Below, piece by piece: positions 35,837-44,194 of a DNA stretch of 64,000 nucleotides. Location: NCBI RefSeq assembly GCF_030908625.1, contig NZ_CP133133.1, positions 558,001 to 622,000 of the forward strand. The letters are read 5' to 3'. The stretch is from Paludicola sp. MB14-C6 (GTDB lineage Bacteria > Bacillota > Clostridia > Oscillospirales > Ruminococcaceae). Position numbers and translations under genes: made by a program. The notes beneath the pieces were generated by a model. It was given only the letters and a program-made list of their open reading frames with translations. It did not search any database and had not been told where the DNA came from. The first letter of the stretch is position 1; each line of letters opens with the position of its first letter.

Positions 35837-36262
35837 ATGAGAGAATATATATCAAACTCACCGAAAGAAACAGAAGAAATAGCAGCTAGCTTTGCTAAAG
35901 AATTACAGCGTGGCGATGTTATTGCATATATTGGTGGGCTCGGTGCAGGAAAAACTGCTTTCACAAGAGGGCTCGCAACAGGTCTAAATGTAAGAGGCGA
36001 TGTTTCTAGCCCTACTTTTGCATTAGTACATGAATATCATGGTAGCCCAAGCTTGTATCATTTTGATATGTATCGTATCAACACAATAGATGATTTATAC
36101 TCAACGGGTTATTTTGATTATTTAGACAGAGAAGAAATTATGGCAGTAGAATGGAGCGAAAACATTTCCGATGTTTTAGATGACAACACTATTTATGTTG
36201 AACTCATTCCGCTTGATGAGACATCACGCAAAATAAAAATTTATGGAGGCAACCGATTTTGA
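35837..36262 (+). CDS. tsaE: tRNA threonylcarbamoyladenosine biosynthesis ATPase TsaE
   Basis: ATPase partner of the TsaB-TsaD complex that makes t6A37 in tRNAs reading ANN codons. Walker A GGLGAGKTAFTRG (about residues 34-46), SSPTFALVHEY, and the acidic Walker B-type VEWSENI. 141 residues, standard. The stop overlaps the tsaB start (TTGA), so the two are translationally coupled. Confidence 0.95.
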   Translation: MREYISNSPKETEEIAASFAKELQRGDVIAYIGGLGAGKTAFTRGLATGLNVRGDVSSPTFALVHEYHGSPSLYHFDMYRINTIDDLYSTGYFDYLDREEIMAVEWSENISDVLDDNTIYVELIPLDETSRKIKIYGGNRF

Positions 36263-36963
36263 AAGTATTAGCAATTGATACGTCAGCTAAAGTAGCAAGT
36301 GTAAGTATCGTTACAGAAACTCAAATTCTAGCTGAATTCAATATTGATACCAAGTTAACTCACTCCCAAACCTTGATGCCAATGTTAAATGCAGCGCTTA
36401 CTTGTGCTAACATTAGCATATCTGATATTGATGCATTTGCAGTTGCAAATGGACCAGGTTCCTTTACTGGGCTACGAATTGGAATTGGTGCAATTAAAGG
36501 TCTATCTTATGCATTAAATAAGCCTTGCACACCTGTTTCCACTTTAAAAGGACTAGCCTATAATCTGATTGGCTATGAAGGTATTGCCTGTGCTGTAATG
36601 GATGCACGTTGTAATCAAGTTTATACTGCTTTATTTGAAGTAAATCAAACTAGCATTACTCGTTTAACCGAAGATACAGCTATAACAATTGATGAATTGG
36701 GAAAAAACTTAGAAAAATTTAAAAAAAATATATTTTTTGTTGGAGATGGCGCTGATTTATGTTATAATAAATTGAAAAGCGTCCTTTCAAATGTTTATTT
36801 AACGGATGCAAGCAAAAAATATCAAAGAGCCGCTAGTGTTGGTTTTGCCGCAATAGAAGACATTTTATCTAATAATGTTTGTAGTGCGGCTAATTTAACG
36901 CCAACTTATCTTCGCTTACCTCAAGCGCAAAGAGAACTATTGGCTAAAAAAACAAGAAGGTGA
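36259..36963 (+). CDS. tsaB: tRNA threonylcarbamoyladenosine biosynthesis protein TsaB
   Basis: Scaffold protein of the ASKHA superfamily required for t6A synthesis. N-terminal LAIDTSAKVASVSI, the conserved HSQTLMPML and GPGSFTGLRIG (about residue 71-81) are present. 234 residues. Start is TTG at 36259, overlapping the tsaE stop, with GGAGG 9 bases upstream. TsaD is not in the window. Confidence 0.95.
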   Translation: MKVLAIDTSAKVASVSIVTETQILAEFNIDTKLTHSQTLMPMLNAALTCANISISDIDAFAVANGPGSFTGLRIGIGAIKGLSYALNKPCTPVSTLKGLAYNLIGYEGIACAVMDARCNQVYTALFEVNQTSITRLTEDTAITIDELGKNLEKFKKNIFFVGDGADLCYNKLKSVLSNVYLTDASKKYQRAASVGFAAIEDILSNNVCSAANLTPTYLRLPQAQRELLAKKTRR

Positions 36964-36971
36964 TTTTAAAA

Positions 36972-37427
36972 ATGAAACCACAAAGCAAGCCAATTGCAAT
37001 TGGCTGTGATCATGCTGGAGTTGCTTTTAAAAACGAAATTATTGCGTTTTTAAAACAAAACAATGTAGCTGTTGACGATTGTGGCTGTTACAACAATGAT
37101 AGCGTTGACTATCCTGATATTGCAGAAGCTGTTTGCAAGAAAATCAATAACGGTACCAGTGACAAAGCTATTTTAATTTGCGGAACCGGAATTGGAATTT
37201 CAATGTCAGCAAACAAAATCAAAGGTATTCGTGCCGCTTTATGTCACGATTATTTTTCTGCAAAATACACCAGATTACACAATGATGCTAACGTAATATG
37301 TTTTGGCGCAAGAGTAATTGGCACAGGTTTAGCTTGTGAACTAGTTGATATATTTTTAACTGAAGAATTTGAAGGCGGCAGACATGCTGCACGAGTTGAA
37401 AAGTTAATGAATTTGCAAAATAAATAG
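36972..37427 (+). CDS. rpiB: ribose 5-phosphate isomerase B
   Basis: RpiB/LacAB-type sugar-phosphate isomerase of the pentose phosphate pathway. Visible: GCDHAGVAFKNEI, the DYPD motif in DSVDYPDIAEAV, the active-site cysteine in LICGTGIGISMSANKIKGIRAALCHD, and HNDANVICFGARVIG. Start at ATG 36972, with AAGGTG at the end of tsaB as ribosome-binding site (151 residues); the frame extends four codons upstream to a GTG that overlaps the tsaB stop. Confidence 0.95.
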   Translation: MKPQSKPIAIGCDHAGVAFKNEIIAFLKQNNVAVDDCGCYNNDSVDYPDIAEAVCKKINNGTSDKAILICGTGIGISMSANKIKGIRAALCHDYFSAKYTRLHNDANVICFGARVIGTGLACELVDIFLTEEFEGGRHAARVEKLMNLQNK

Positions 37428-37437
37428 TGAAAATAAG

Positions 37438-37491
37438 TCTGTCTTTCTCCGCACGTTAGGCAGATTTCAAAAAATTTTTTGTGCGGAGAAA
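37438..37491 (+). promoter_or_regulatory. upp leader hairpin covering the ribosome-binding site
   Basis: TTTCTCCGCAC (37444-37454) and GTGCGGAGAAA (37481-37491) are perfect 11-bp complements around a 26-base loop; the second arm contains GGAG and ends just before the upp start. An alternative 6-bp helix, TCTGTC (37438-37443) with GGCAGA (37459-37464), would trap the first arm in its loop and free the second. No T-run follows the main hairpin, so control of translation fits better than termination. Ligand or factor unknown. Confidence 0.5.
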
Positions 37492-37505
37492 TGGAAGTAA
37501 TGAAT

Positions 37506-38135
37506 ATGAACAAACCTTTTATTATGGATCACCCTTTGATTCAACACAAAATTTCTTTATTAAGAGACAAAAACACAGGTTCTAAAGAATTTAGAGAGTT
37601 AATTTCAGAAGTTGCTATGTTGATGTGTTTTGAAGCTACAAGAAACCTTCCTTTAAAAGAAGTTGAAATTGAAACTCCTATTTGCGTTGCGAAAACAAAA
37701 ATTTTATCTGGAAGAAAATTAGCTTTTGTTCCAATTCTTCGTGCTGGTCTTGGCATGGTAGACGGTGTTTTAAAGATGGTTCCTGCTGCTAAAGTTGGCC
37801 ATATTGGTTTATATCGTGATCCTGAAACAAAACAACCAGTTGAATACTACTGCAAACTACCTACAGATATTACAAAACGTGATGTTATTGTAATTGATCC
37901 AATGCTTGCTACCGGTGGTTCAGCTGTTGATGCAATTAACATGTTGAAAAACAAAGGTGTTACTTCTATTAAATTTATGTGCATCATTGCAGCTCCAGAA
38001 GGATTAGAAGCATTAACGAAAGCACATCCTGATGTTGAAATATACTGCGCTTCTTTAGACGAAAAATTAAACGACCATGCTTATATCGTTCCAGGTTTAG
38101 GCGATGCCGGCGACAGAATTTTTGGTACTAAATAA
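37506..38135 (+). CDS. upp: uracil phosphoribosyltransferase
   Basis: Pyrimidine salvage: uracil plus PRPP gives UMP. N-terminal [28 protein letters not shown], the PRPP loop [16 protein letters not shown] (about residue 125-140) and C-terminal [14 protein letters not shown] are diagnostic. I chose ATG 37506 because GGAAG lies 8 bases before it; ATG 37500 is also possible. 209 residues. It is the last gene after tsaE-tsaB-rpiB and may respond separately through its leader hairpin. Confidence 0.95.
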   Translation: MNKPFIMDHPLIQHKISLLRDKNTGSKEFRELISEVAMLMCFEATRNLPLKEVEIETPICVAKTKILSGRKLAFVPILRAGLGMVDGVLKMVPAAKVGHIGLYRDPETKQPVEYYCKLPTDITKRDVIVIDPMLATGGSAVDAINMLKNKGVTSIKFMCIIAAPEGLEALTKAHPDVEIYCASLDEKLNDHAYIVPGLGDAGDRIFGTK

Positions 38136-38150
38136 GTCTGAAATAGTATT

Positions 38151-38183
38151 GCGCCGCGTTTCAATTGAAACGCGGCGCTTTTT
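38151..38183 (+). terminator. terminator of the tsaE-upp operon
   Basis: Perfect GC-rich stem GCGCCGCGTTTC with its complement around AATT, followed by five T's, 15 bases after upp. Confidence 0.92.
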
Positions 38184-38190
38184 ACACATA

Positions 38191-38219
38191 AAAATGCCCC
38201 TTACTTTCGTAAGGGGCAT
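38191..38219 (-). terminator. terminator of the MsmK/UgpC-type ATPase gene
   Basis: Stem ATGCCCCTTAC/GTAAGGGGCAT (11 bp), loop of 4, followed on the reverse strand by TTTT, 15 bases past the stop. Confidence 0.9.
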
Positions 38220-38234
38220 CAAATTATTCAATAA

Positions 38235-39356
38235 TTAGTTAGAAATAGCACGTTCAGTTTCTTTATCAAAGATATGAATTCTATTTGTGTTAATAGCAAT
38301 TTTAACTGTATCGCCTACTTTAGCAGTAGAACGAGAGTTAACTCTTGCAATTAAAGGATCGCCTTCGATAGCAAGATATAGATAAGTCTCATGTCCCATA
38401 AGCTCAGTAACTTCAACGTCACAATCTACAACATTGTTTCCAGCAGTTGAAATGTGCATTTCATCATCATGTAAATCTTCAGGACGAATACCCATAATAA
38501 CTTCTTGGCCAATTTTAGCTTTTACACCATCATTAACTTTGCCATCTGGTAGTTCAATATTGTATTTTTTGTTTGCAGAACCAATAGATAAAGCAATTTT
38601 ACCATTGTTCTCTACAACAGTTGCATCCATAAAGTTCATTTGAGGAGAACCGATAAAGCCAGCAACAAATAAGTTACATGGATTTTCATATAGGTTTTGA
38701 GGTGTATCAACTTGTTGGATGAAACCATCTTTCATAACGACAATTCTTGTACCCATTGTCATAGCTTCTACTTGGTCATGAGTTACATAGATGAAAGTAG
38801 TGCCTAGACGTTGATGTAGTTTAGTAATCTCTGTACGCATTTGTGCACGTAATTTTGCGTCTAAGTTTGATAGTGGTTCGTCAAGTAAGAAAACTTGTGG
38901 TTCACGAACGATAGCACGACCTAAAGCAACACGTTGACGTTGACCGCCTGATAGAGCTTTTGGTTTTCTATCTAGTAGATAAGTAATGTCAAGAATTCTT
39001 GCAGCTTCTTCAACACGACGTTTGATTTCTTCTTTTGGAGTTTTTCTTAATTTTAGGCCAAATGCCATGTTATCAAAAACAGTCATATGAGGATATAACG
39101 CATAGTTTTGGAATACCATTGCGATATCACGGTCTTTTGGAACTACATCATTAACTAGTCTTTCGCCGATGTATAGTTCACCTTCTGAAATTTCTTCTAG
39201 TCCAGCAATCATTCTTAAAGTTGTTGATTTACCGCAGCCAGATGGTCCAACTAAAATGATGAATTCCTTATCTTCAATAGATAAGTTAAAGTCGGATACT
39301 GCTACAACTCCGCCTGGGTATTTTTTATAAATTCCTTTTAAATCTAAACTTGCCAT
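38235..39356 (-). CDS. sugar ABC transporter ATP-binding protein, UgpC/MsmK/MsiK family
   Basis: A 373-residue ATPase. Walker [11 protein letters not shown] (about residue 38), Q-loop [23 protein letters not shown], signature [15 protein letters not shown], Walker [15 protein letters not shown], switch VTHDQVEAM, then a C-terminal TOBE regulatory domain ([14 protein letters not shown]). No permease or binding protein lies nearby. Stand-alone MsmK/MsiK-type ATPases energise several sugar importers encoded elsewhere, which probably holds here. Start at 39356 with AGGAGG 7 bases upstream; the frame is open 34 codons more without a ribosome-binding site. Own terminator, so monocistronic. Confidence 0.93.
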   Translation of the reverse strand: MASLDLKGIYKKYPGGVVAVSDFNLSIEDKEFIILVGPSGCGKSTTLRMIAGLEEISEGELYIGERLVNDVVPKDRDIAMVFQNYALYPHMTVFDNMAFGLKLRKTPKEEIKRRVEEAARILDITYLLDRKPKALSGGQRQRVALGRAIVREPQVFLLDEPLSNLDAKLRAQMRTEITKLHQRLGTTFIYVTHDQVEAMTMGTRIVVMKDGFIQQVDTPQNLYENPCNLFVAGFIGSPQMNFMDATVVENNGKIALSIGSANKKYNIELPDGKVNDGVKAKIGQEVIMGIRPEDLHDDEMHISTAGNNVVDCDVEVTELMGHETYLYLAIEGDPLIARVNSRSTAKVGDTVKIAINTNRIHIFDKETERAISN

Positions 39357-39523
39357 AATAGACCTCCTAATTATGTATCCACTTATTAAAATAAGTACTT
39401 TATATACTATACCAAAATTTAAAGTAAAATAACAGTATTTAATTGCATAAACTTTCATTTATCTCTTTATGAATATTGACTAAAAATAAACAAAGCCCAC
39501 TAGAACAGGATATTTCAATGCAC

Positions 39524-40243
39524 TCATTTCAACAAAATTTTATGCAGCTCATTGTGCATAATTTCTCTGCATATACCTTCAGGTAAATCCTCATCCAGCC
39601 TTAGCCCGCCCATTTGTGTTCGTTTTAAATAGGTAACGCCGCAATTCACGACCCCAAACATGCGCTTAATTTGATGATATTTACCCTCACTAATTACAAT
39701 TTCCAACAGTGGGGTTTCCCCCGCTTCAATAACTTGAATAGAAGCAGGACGGCATACTGTTCCATCTGCTAGTGTGATTCCTTGTTCTACCTGTTGAATT
39801 TCCTCTTCCGTTATAGATTTATCCAAACGAACTAGGTACTTCTTTTCAATATGATTTTTAGGAGAAAGGATGTTATGTGCAAAATCGCCATCATTCGTTA
39901 TCAACACAAAACCTACTGTGTCTTTATCGAGTCTTCCCGCCGGAAATAAATCAGAACGAAATAACTCTTTTGGCACTAAATCCAAAACAGTTTTATTGAT
40001 TTTATCATCTGTTGCAGAAACTACACCTTGTGGCTTATTCAGCATGATGTATACATAAGGCTTATAAGGTATTTCTTTACCTTTATAAGTTACGATATCT
40101 TTATCAGTATCCATTTTATATTCAGGTGAAGAAGGAATAGTATCATTCACTTTAATCGTTCCTTTTTTTACTTCTGCTTTAACTTCTTTTCTTGATAGAA
40201 TTTCCTGGCTGGAAAAAAACTTATCCAGTCTCATAGTTGGCAT
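39524..40243 (-). CDS. 16S rRNA pseudouridine synthase, RsuA family
   Basis: A 239-residue RNA-modifying enzyme. An S4-like N-terminal domain (MRLDKFFSSQEILSRKEVKAEV), then the RsuA/RluB/E/F catalytic domain with the aspartate in FPAGRLDKDTVGFVLITNDGD (about residue 103) and IVISEGKYHQIKRMFGVVNC. RsuA acts on 16S U516; the exact target site is inferred. Start at 40243 with AGGAGA 7 bases before; two upstream codons are open but too close to the site. Confidence 0.92.
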   Translation of the reverse strand: MPTMRLDKFFSSQEILSRKEVKAEVKKGTIKVNDTIPSSPEYKMDTDKDIVTYKGKEIPYKPYVYIMLNKPQGVVSATDDKINKTVLDLVPKELFRSDLFPAGRLDKDTVGFVLITNDGDFAHNILSPKNHIEKKYLVRLDKSITEEEIQQVEQGITLADGTVCRPASIQVIEAGETPLLEIVISEGKYHQIKRMFGVVNCGVTYLKRTQMGGLRLDEDLPEGICREIMHNELHKILLK

Positions 40244-40312
40244 ATACATTCTCCTAAGTACGTTTTTCTATATTGTACCCTATTTTTCATACCTATGCAA
40301 CTACATCTATCA

Positions 40313-40792
40313 CTAAGTTCTTTGCGGTAGTTTGAAACCATGCATAAAGCCATCTAATTGAACTGAGCAAATATCGCCGCCAATGATTTTATTATTGTAA
40401 ACCAGCATGTTTGCTCTTACGCCTTCTTTTTGTGTAGGATAATTAAGCACTTCATATGTAAATCGTTTTACTCTTTTTCCTTTATATTTTTCTAAATCAA
40501 AGCCCTGGGCTTTTTGTATTTTATTATAGTTATTGTATACATCATTAAACTCTGCAGGAATTGCAACTTCAACAATTTCAACAGCTTCAGAAGAAACATT
40601 CCAGCCAAATGATTTCAAAAAAGCAACACGTTGGTCGTTATTTTCTACAATAACATTAGCTACTTTCATTTCATTTGTTTTTACATTGTGATTCATTTTA
40701 AGATATAAAAATGCACCAACAATTATAAGCAACCCTATTATTATAATAAATATTAGCTTTTTTCGACTCGTTTTTAATGAACAAATAAACAT
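40313..40792 (-). CDS. DUF4830 domain-containing membrane-anchored protein
   Basis: A 159-residue protein with one N-terminal hydrophobic helix (LIFIIIIGLLIIVGAFLYL, about residues 13-31) and an external domain. The domain has the DUF4830 pattern: RVAFLKSFGWNV, VYNNYNKIQKAQGFDLEKYKGKRVKRFTYEV and ICSVQLDGFMHGF. Function unknown; the family is typical of clostridial genomes. GAGGTG precedes the ATG. About 70 bases upstream of the pseudouridine synthase. Confidence 0.8.
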   Translation of the reverse strand: MFICSLKTSRKKLIFIIIIGLLIIVGAFLYLKMNHNVKTNEMKVANVIVENNDQRVAFLKSFGWNVSSEAVEIVEVAIPAEFNDVYNNYNKIQKAQGFDLEKYKGKRVKRFTYEVLNYPTQKEGVRANMLVYNNKIIGGDICSVQLDGFMHGFKLPQRT

Positions 40793-40880
40793 ATCTACAC
40801 CTCTTTTAGCTGAATTTTACTTTCAATTAACTAATGTATTATATGAATGAATCTATTGAGATAGAAGTTTCAATACAAGG

Positions 40881-40912
40881 AAACGAAGTCAAGCTTTCGC
40901 TTGACTTCGTTT
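40881..40912. terminator. hairpin terminator after splB
   Basis: Perfect 14-bp stem AAACGAAGTCAAGC with its complement, loop TTTC, immediately beyond the splB stop on the reverse strand. The T-run is better on the plus strand (TTTTTAT), but no plus-strand gene precedes it, so it serves splB. Confidence 0.75.
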
Positions 40913-41932
40913 TTATACTACATACAAAACCGTATTATTCGGAAAATATTGCTTTAATAAATCTCGTAAAAACTCCTCTCCCTCATCACGTAAATTCTGA
41001 CGATACATATATTTACCTCTTCCCCTGCCTGTCATAATTTGATTGTCGTATAACATGGGCATATTAGGGTATTTTTCTTTTGGAAATGCTTCTTGGTTTA
41101 TTGCATTATGAACATAACTGTATGTCATAAAAATAACTTCAAATATCACATCTGCCTTAACCTTATCGCTCAAGTTATCATATAACTGTTCAATAAGTTC
41201 TGCATATAAAGCCTTCCAATTATCTACCATAATAACCGGAGCAATCAAAATACCCACAGGATATCCTGCATCCTTCAGCTTATTTATTGCCAGAATTCTG
41301 CGCTCTAGCGGTGATGTTTTTAATTCAATACTCTTAATAATATCACTTGGATTTACGCTTACTCTAACGATTGTCTTGCCTTTATGATCTAAATTCAATA
41401 AATCATCAACCATATCAAACTTTGTTGGAAAAGTTATATATCCTTTTTTTGAATGTGCAAATACTTCAATTGTCCAAGGTAGATTGCCTGTAATTGTATT
41501 TTCCAAAACAAGATCGCTGTTACTTCCAATTTCAAAAGTCAAATCTGTTTCTGCTTTGAAAGCTGTTCGTAAAAGCTTATCCATCATTTGCTCACGATTT
41601 ACAAACAATCGCATATAAGAGCATTTGTTATAATTACATACCAAATAGCAATATAAACACATTGCGCTGCAACCAGACGAAGTATATGGCACTAAAAAAT
41701 CAGAAACTTTATAGTTTGGAACGTATTTATGCGTTTTCCTTGTACCAATAATCAAAAGATTCTTCATATTGACAAATTCGCTATTGGGATTTTTTTGAAG
41801 ACTTTCTATTCGATTATGACTTTCAATCTCTTCAAATGGCACATTTAAGGCCTTGTATTGTTCTATAAGCTTTTTCCCAAGCTCGTAGTGAATAATGTTC
41901 TTCTCATAATAAATTTTAGATGGTATAAACAT
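40913..41932 (-). CDS. splB: spore photoproduct lyase, clostridial type
   Basis: Radical SAM enzyme that repairs the UV-induced thymine dimer (spore photoproduct) during germination. The iron-sulphur motif C-x3-C-x2-C is CSAMCLYC (Cys88, Cys92, Cys95), with two extra cysteines in YLVCNYNKCSY (99, 104). The catalytic-core segment reads FEIGSNSDLVLEN (133-145). In the B. subtilis enzyme, as I recall it, the hydrogen-donor cysteine sits in FEASCTSD, so Ser137 replaces it here. 339 residues, normal. The ribosome-binding site is buried in a hairpin. Usually expressed in the forespore under SigG; no SigG site could be assigned. Confidence 0.92.
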   Translation of the reverse strand: MFIPSKIYYEKNIIHYELGKKLIEQYKALNVPFEEIESHNRIESLQKNPNSEFVNMKNLLIIGTRKTHKYVPNYKVSDFLVPYTSSGCSAMCLYCYLVCNYNKCSYMRLFVNREQMMDKLLRTAFKAETDLTFEIGSNSDLVLENTITGNLPWTIEVFAHSKKGYITFPTKFDMVDDLLNLDHKGKTIVRVSVNPSDIIKSIELKTSPLERRILAINKLKDAGYPVGILIAPVIMVDNWKALYAELIEQLYDNLSDKVKADVIFEVIFMTYSYVHNAINQEAFPKEKYPNMPMLYDNQIMTGRGRGKYMYRQNLRDEGEEFLRDLLKQYFPNNTVLYVV

Positions 41933-41935
41933 AAT

Positions 41936-41975
41936 AAACTCCTAAAAATAATAATACTATTATTTTTAGGAGTTT
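41936..41975 (-). promoter_or_regulatory. perfect 18-bp hairpin sequestering the splB ribosome-binding site
   Basis: AAACTCCTAAAAATAATA (41936-41953) and TATTATTTTTAGGAGTTT (41958-41975) are exact complements with a 4-base loop. On the splB strand the descending arm contains the AGGAG (41943-41939) that lies 6 bases before the ATG at 41932. The same hairpin lies 17 bases past lysC and may also end that operon, though its tail (ATTATG) has no T-run. Both roles are possible. Confidence 0.65.
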
Positions 41976-41992
41976 ATGTTGAAATATTATTG

Positions 41993-43210
41993 CTATTTCT
42001 CAATAGTTTGATAGAATGCATCGTGAATTGCATTTACTGCAACATTAGCGTCTTTTCTATCAATTAAAACTGAAATTTTAATTTCACTTGTAGATATCAT
42101 TTGAATATTGATATTTGCTTCAAATAATGCCTCAAACATTTTAGCAGCAACACCTGGGTTAGATTGCATACCTGCACCTACGATAGATACTTTTACCACA
42201 TTGTCACAAGATTCAATTTTTTCAGCACCGAATAATTCATATTTTTCTTCTAATAGAGAAATTGCAGTCTCTTTATCAGCACGAGGAACTGTAAAGCTAA
42301 TATCTTTTGTATTATGTCGGCCAATGGATTGAAGAATAATATCTACGTTAATCTTCTTTTGTGCTAATGTAGAGAATATTTTATAAGCAATTCCCGGGGT
42401 ATCAGGTAAACCAATAATTGCTATTCTTGCTACGTCTTCATCTTTTGCTACACCCTTAATTAACATTTTCTCCATTTTAACTACCTCCTTAACAGTCGTG
42501 CCTGGTTTCCTTTCCAAGCTAGATAGAACTTCAAGATTGACATTATATTTTTTTGCCATCTCAACGGAACGGTTGTGTAATACATTCGCACCAAGAGAAG
42601 CTAATTCTAACATTTCATCATAGGTGATTTCATCAAGTTTAACTGCGCCTTTTACAATTCTAGGATCAGCAGTATATACACCGTCAACATCAGTATATAT
42701 TTGGCATAGGTCTGCTTGAAGTTGGGACGCAATCGCTACTGCGCTTGTATCTGAACCACCACGACCTAAAGTAGTAATATCATCATAACGATTGATACCT
42801 TGGAAACCGGCAACAATTACAATATTCTTTTTATCTAACTCGCTTTTTAAACGTTCACTTTCAATTCGACGAATTCTTGCTGAGCCATAATTAGAATGAG
42901 TAATAAATCCAGCTTGCCAACCGGTTAAAGAAATAACAGGATAACCTAGCTTTTCAATAGCCATTGCCAATAAAGAAATTGATATCTGTTCTCCGGTTGA
43001 TAGCAGCATATCCATTTCACGTTTGGAAGGATTCGGATTGATTTCATGTGCTTTTTCAATCAAATCATCTGTAGTGTCGCCTTGCGCAGAAACTACAACG
43101 ACCACACTATGTCCTTGTTTATATGTCTCTGTAATAATGCCAGCTACATTAAAAATACGTTCAGCATCTTTTACTGAAGATCCACCAAATTTTTGAACAA
43201 TTAGTCCCAT
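41993..43210 (-). CDS. lysC: aspartate kinase
   Basis: First enzyme of the lysine/threonine/methionine pathway. Kinase domain: KFGGSSVKD at the start, then FITHSNYGSARI and the GRGGSDTSAVAIA loop; C-terminal tandem ACT domains (about residues 265-400) that normally mediate feedback inhibition. 405 residues, the monofunctional class. AGGAGG before the ATG. Last gene of the ACT-hom-thrB-lysC operon. Confidence 0.96.
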   Translation of the reverse strand: MGLIVQKFGGSSVKDAERIFNVAGIITETYKQGHSVVVVVSAQGDTTDDLIEKAHEINPNPSKREMDMLLSTGEQISISLLAMAIEKLGYPVISLTGWQAGFITHSNYGSARIRRIESERLKSELDKKNIVIVAGFQGINRYDDITTLGRGGSDTSAVAIASQLQADLCQIYTDVDGVYTADPRIVKGAVKLDEITYDEMLELASLGANVLHNRSVEMAKKYNVNLEVLSSLERKPGTTVKEVVKMEKMLIKGVAKDEDVARIAIIGLPDTPGIAYKIFSTLAQKKINVDIILQSIGRHNTKDISFTVPRADKETAISLLEEKYELFGAEKIESCDNVVKVSIVGAGMQSNPGVAAKMFEALFEANINIQMISTSEIKISVLIDRKDANVAVNAIHDAFYQTIEK

Positions 43211-43253
43211 ACTTTAGCCTCCTAAATAAATACTATCTATAAGTGAATGCAAT

Positions 43254-44150
43254 TTATTTTACATTTTCTACGGTTGTTCCAATGTTATCAATTGCAAGCT
43301 CTTTCATTTCCCAGCCCGTTAACCCCAGAGAGTTTAAATATGCTCTCATCTCATTTACAAAAATTGTATTGTCATCGTCTATCATTGCCATAATAGTTGG
43401 TCCGGCACCGCTGATATAAACGCCATACGCATCTAAGCCATATGCCTTTTGAAAAACTTCTTTTCCGTTTTTGATTAAACCCATTCGATATGGTTGATGT
43501 AACTTATCATTAACTGCAACCTTGATATTTTCAAACTTACCTTGTAACAAAGAAGCAGAAAACAATGCTGCTCTTGATAAATTATATCTGGCATCCATAT
43601 GAGATACTTGATTTGGCAAGCATTTTCTAGCTTCAACTGTACTCAATTGAAAATCTGGAATGATTGCAATCAGCTTTAGTCTATTTTTAACCTCTTGTTT
43701 TACCCAAAACACCTTGCTATCATCCAAAACAGCTGTCACAATGCCTCCATGTAATGCGGGCGTTGTATTATCGGGATGTCCTTCAATTTCTGATGCGATA
43801 TTTACCAACTCGTCTTTTGAAAACTGATTGCCAAGCAATGTATTTGCTCCTACTAATCCACCAATGATACAAGCGGAACTGGAGCCAAGTCCTCTTGTCA
43901 TTGGGATATTGTTTTGTTGAATAATTTTTAAGCCATCCAATTTTTTACCGCATAGTTCAAATAAATGTTCTGCTGAGCTATAGATAAGATTATTTTTTCC
44001 TGTTGGAACAGGTGTATTATCACTGGAAGAAATCACAACATGGTCACAAAAATCCATATCGACATAATTATATAAATCAACCGCAAGTCCTAAACAATCA
44101 AATCCTGCTCCAAGATTGGCGCTAGTTGCAGGTATTTTCACTCTAATCAT
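43254..44150 (-). CDS. thrB: homoserine kinase
   Basis: GHMP kinase phosphorylating homoserine for threonine synthesis. N-terminal VKIPATSANLGAGFDCLG, the ATP loop MTRGLGSSSACIIGGLVGAN (about residues 86-105), and HPDNTTPALHGG. 298 residues. ATG with AAGGAGAGAG upstream, between hom and lysC. Threonine synthase (thrC) is not in the operon. Confidence 0.96.
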   Translation of the reverse strand: MIRVKIPATSANLGAGFDCLGLAVDLYNYVDMDFCDHVVISSSDNTPVPTGKNNLIYSSAEHLFELCGKKLDGLKIIQQNNIPMTRGLGSSSACIIGGLVGANTLLGNQFSKDELVNIASEIEGHPDNTTPALHGGIVTAVLDDSKVFWVKQEVKNRLKLIAIIPDFQLSTVEARKCLPNQVSHMDARYNLSRAALFSASLLQGKFENIKVAVNDKLHQPYRMGLIKNGKEVFQKAYGLDAYGVYISGAGPTIMAMIDDDNTIFVNEMRAYLNSLGLTGWEMKELAIDNIGTTVENVK

Positions 44151-44194
44151 TTTCTCTCTCCTTGATGTTAGCTTTAAAATATAACCATTTTTCT

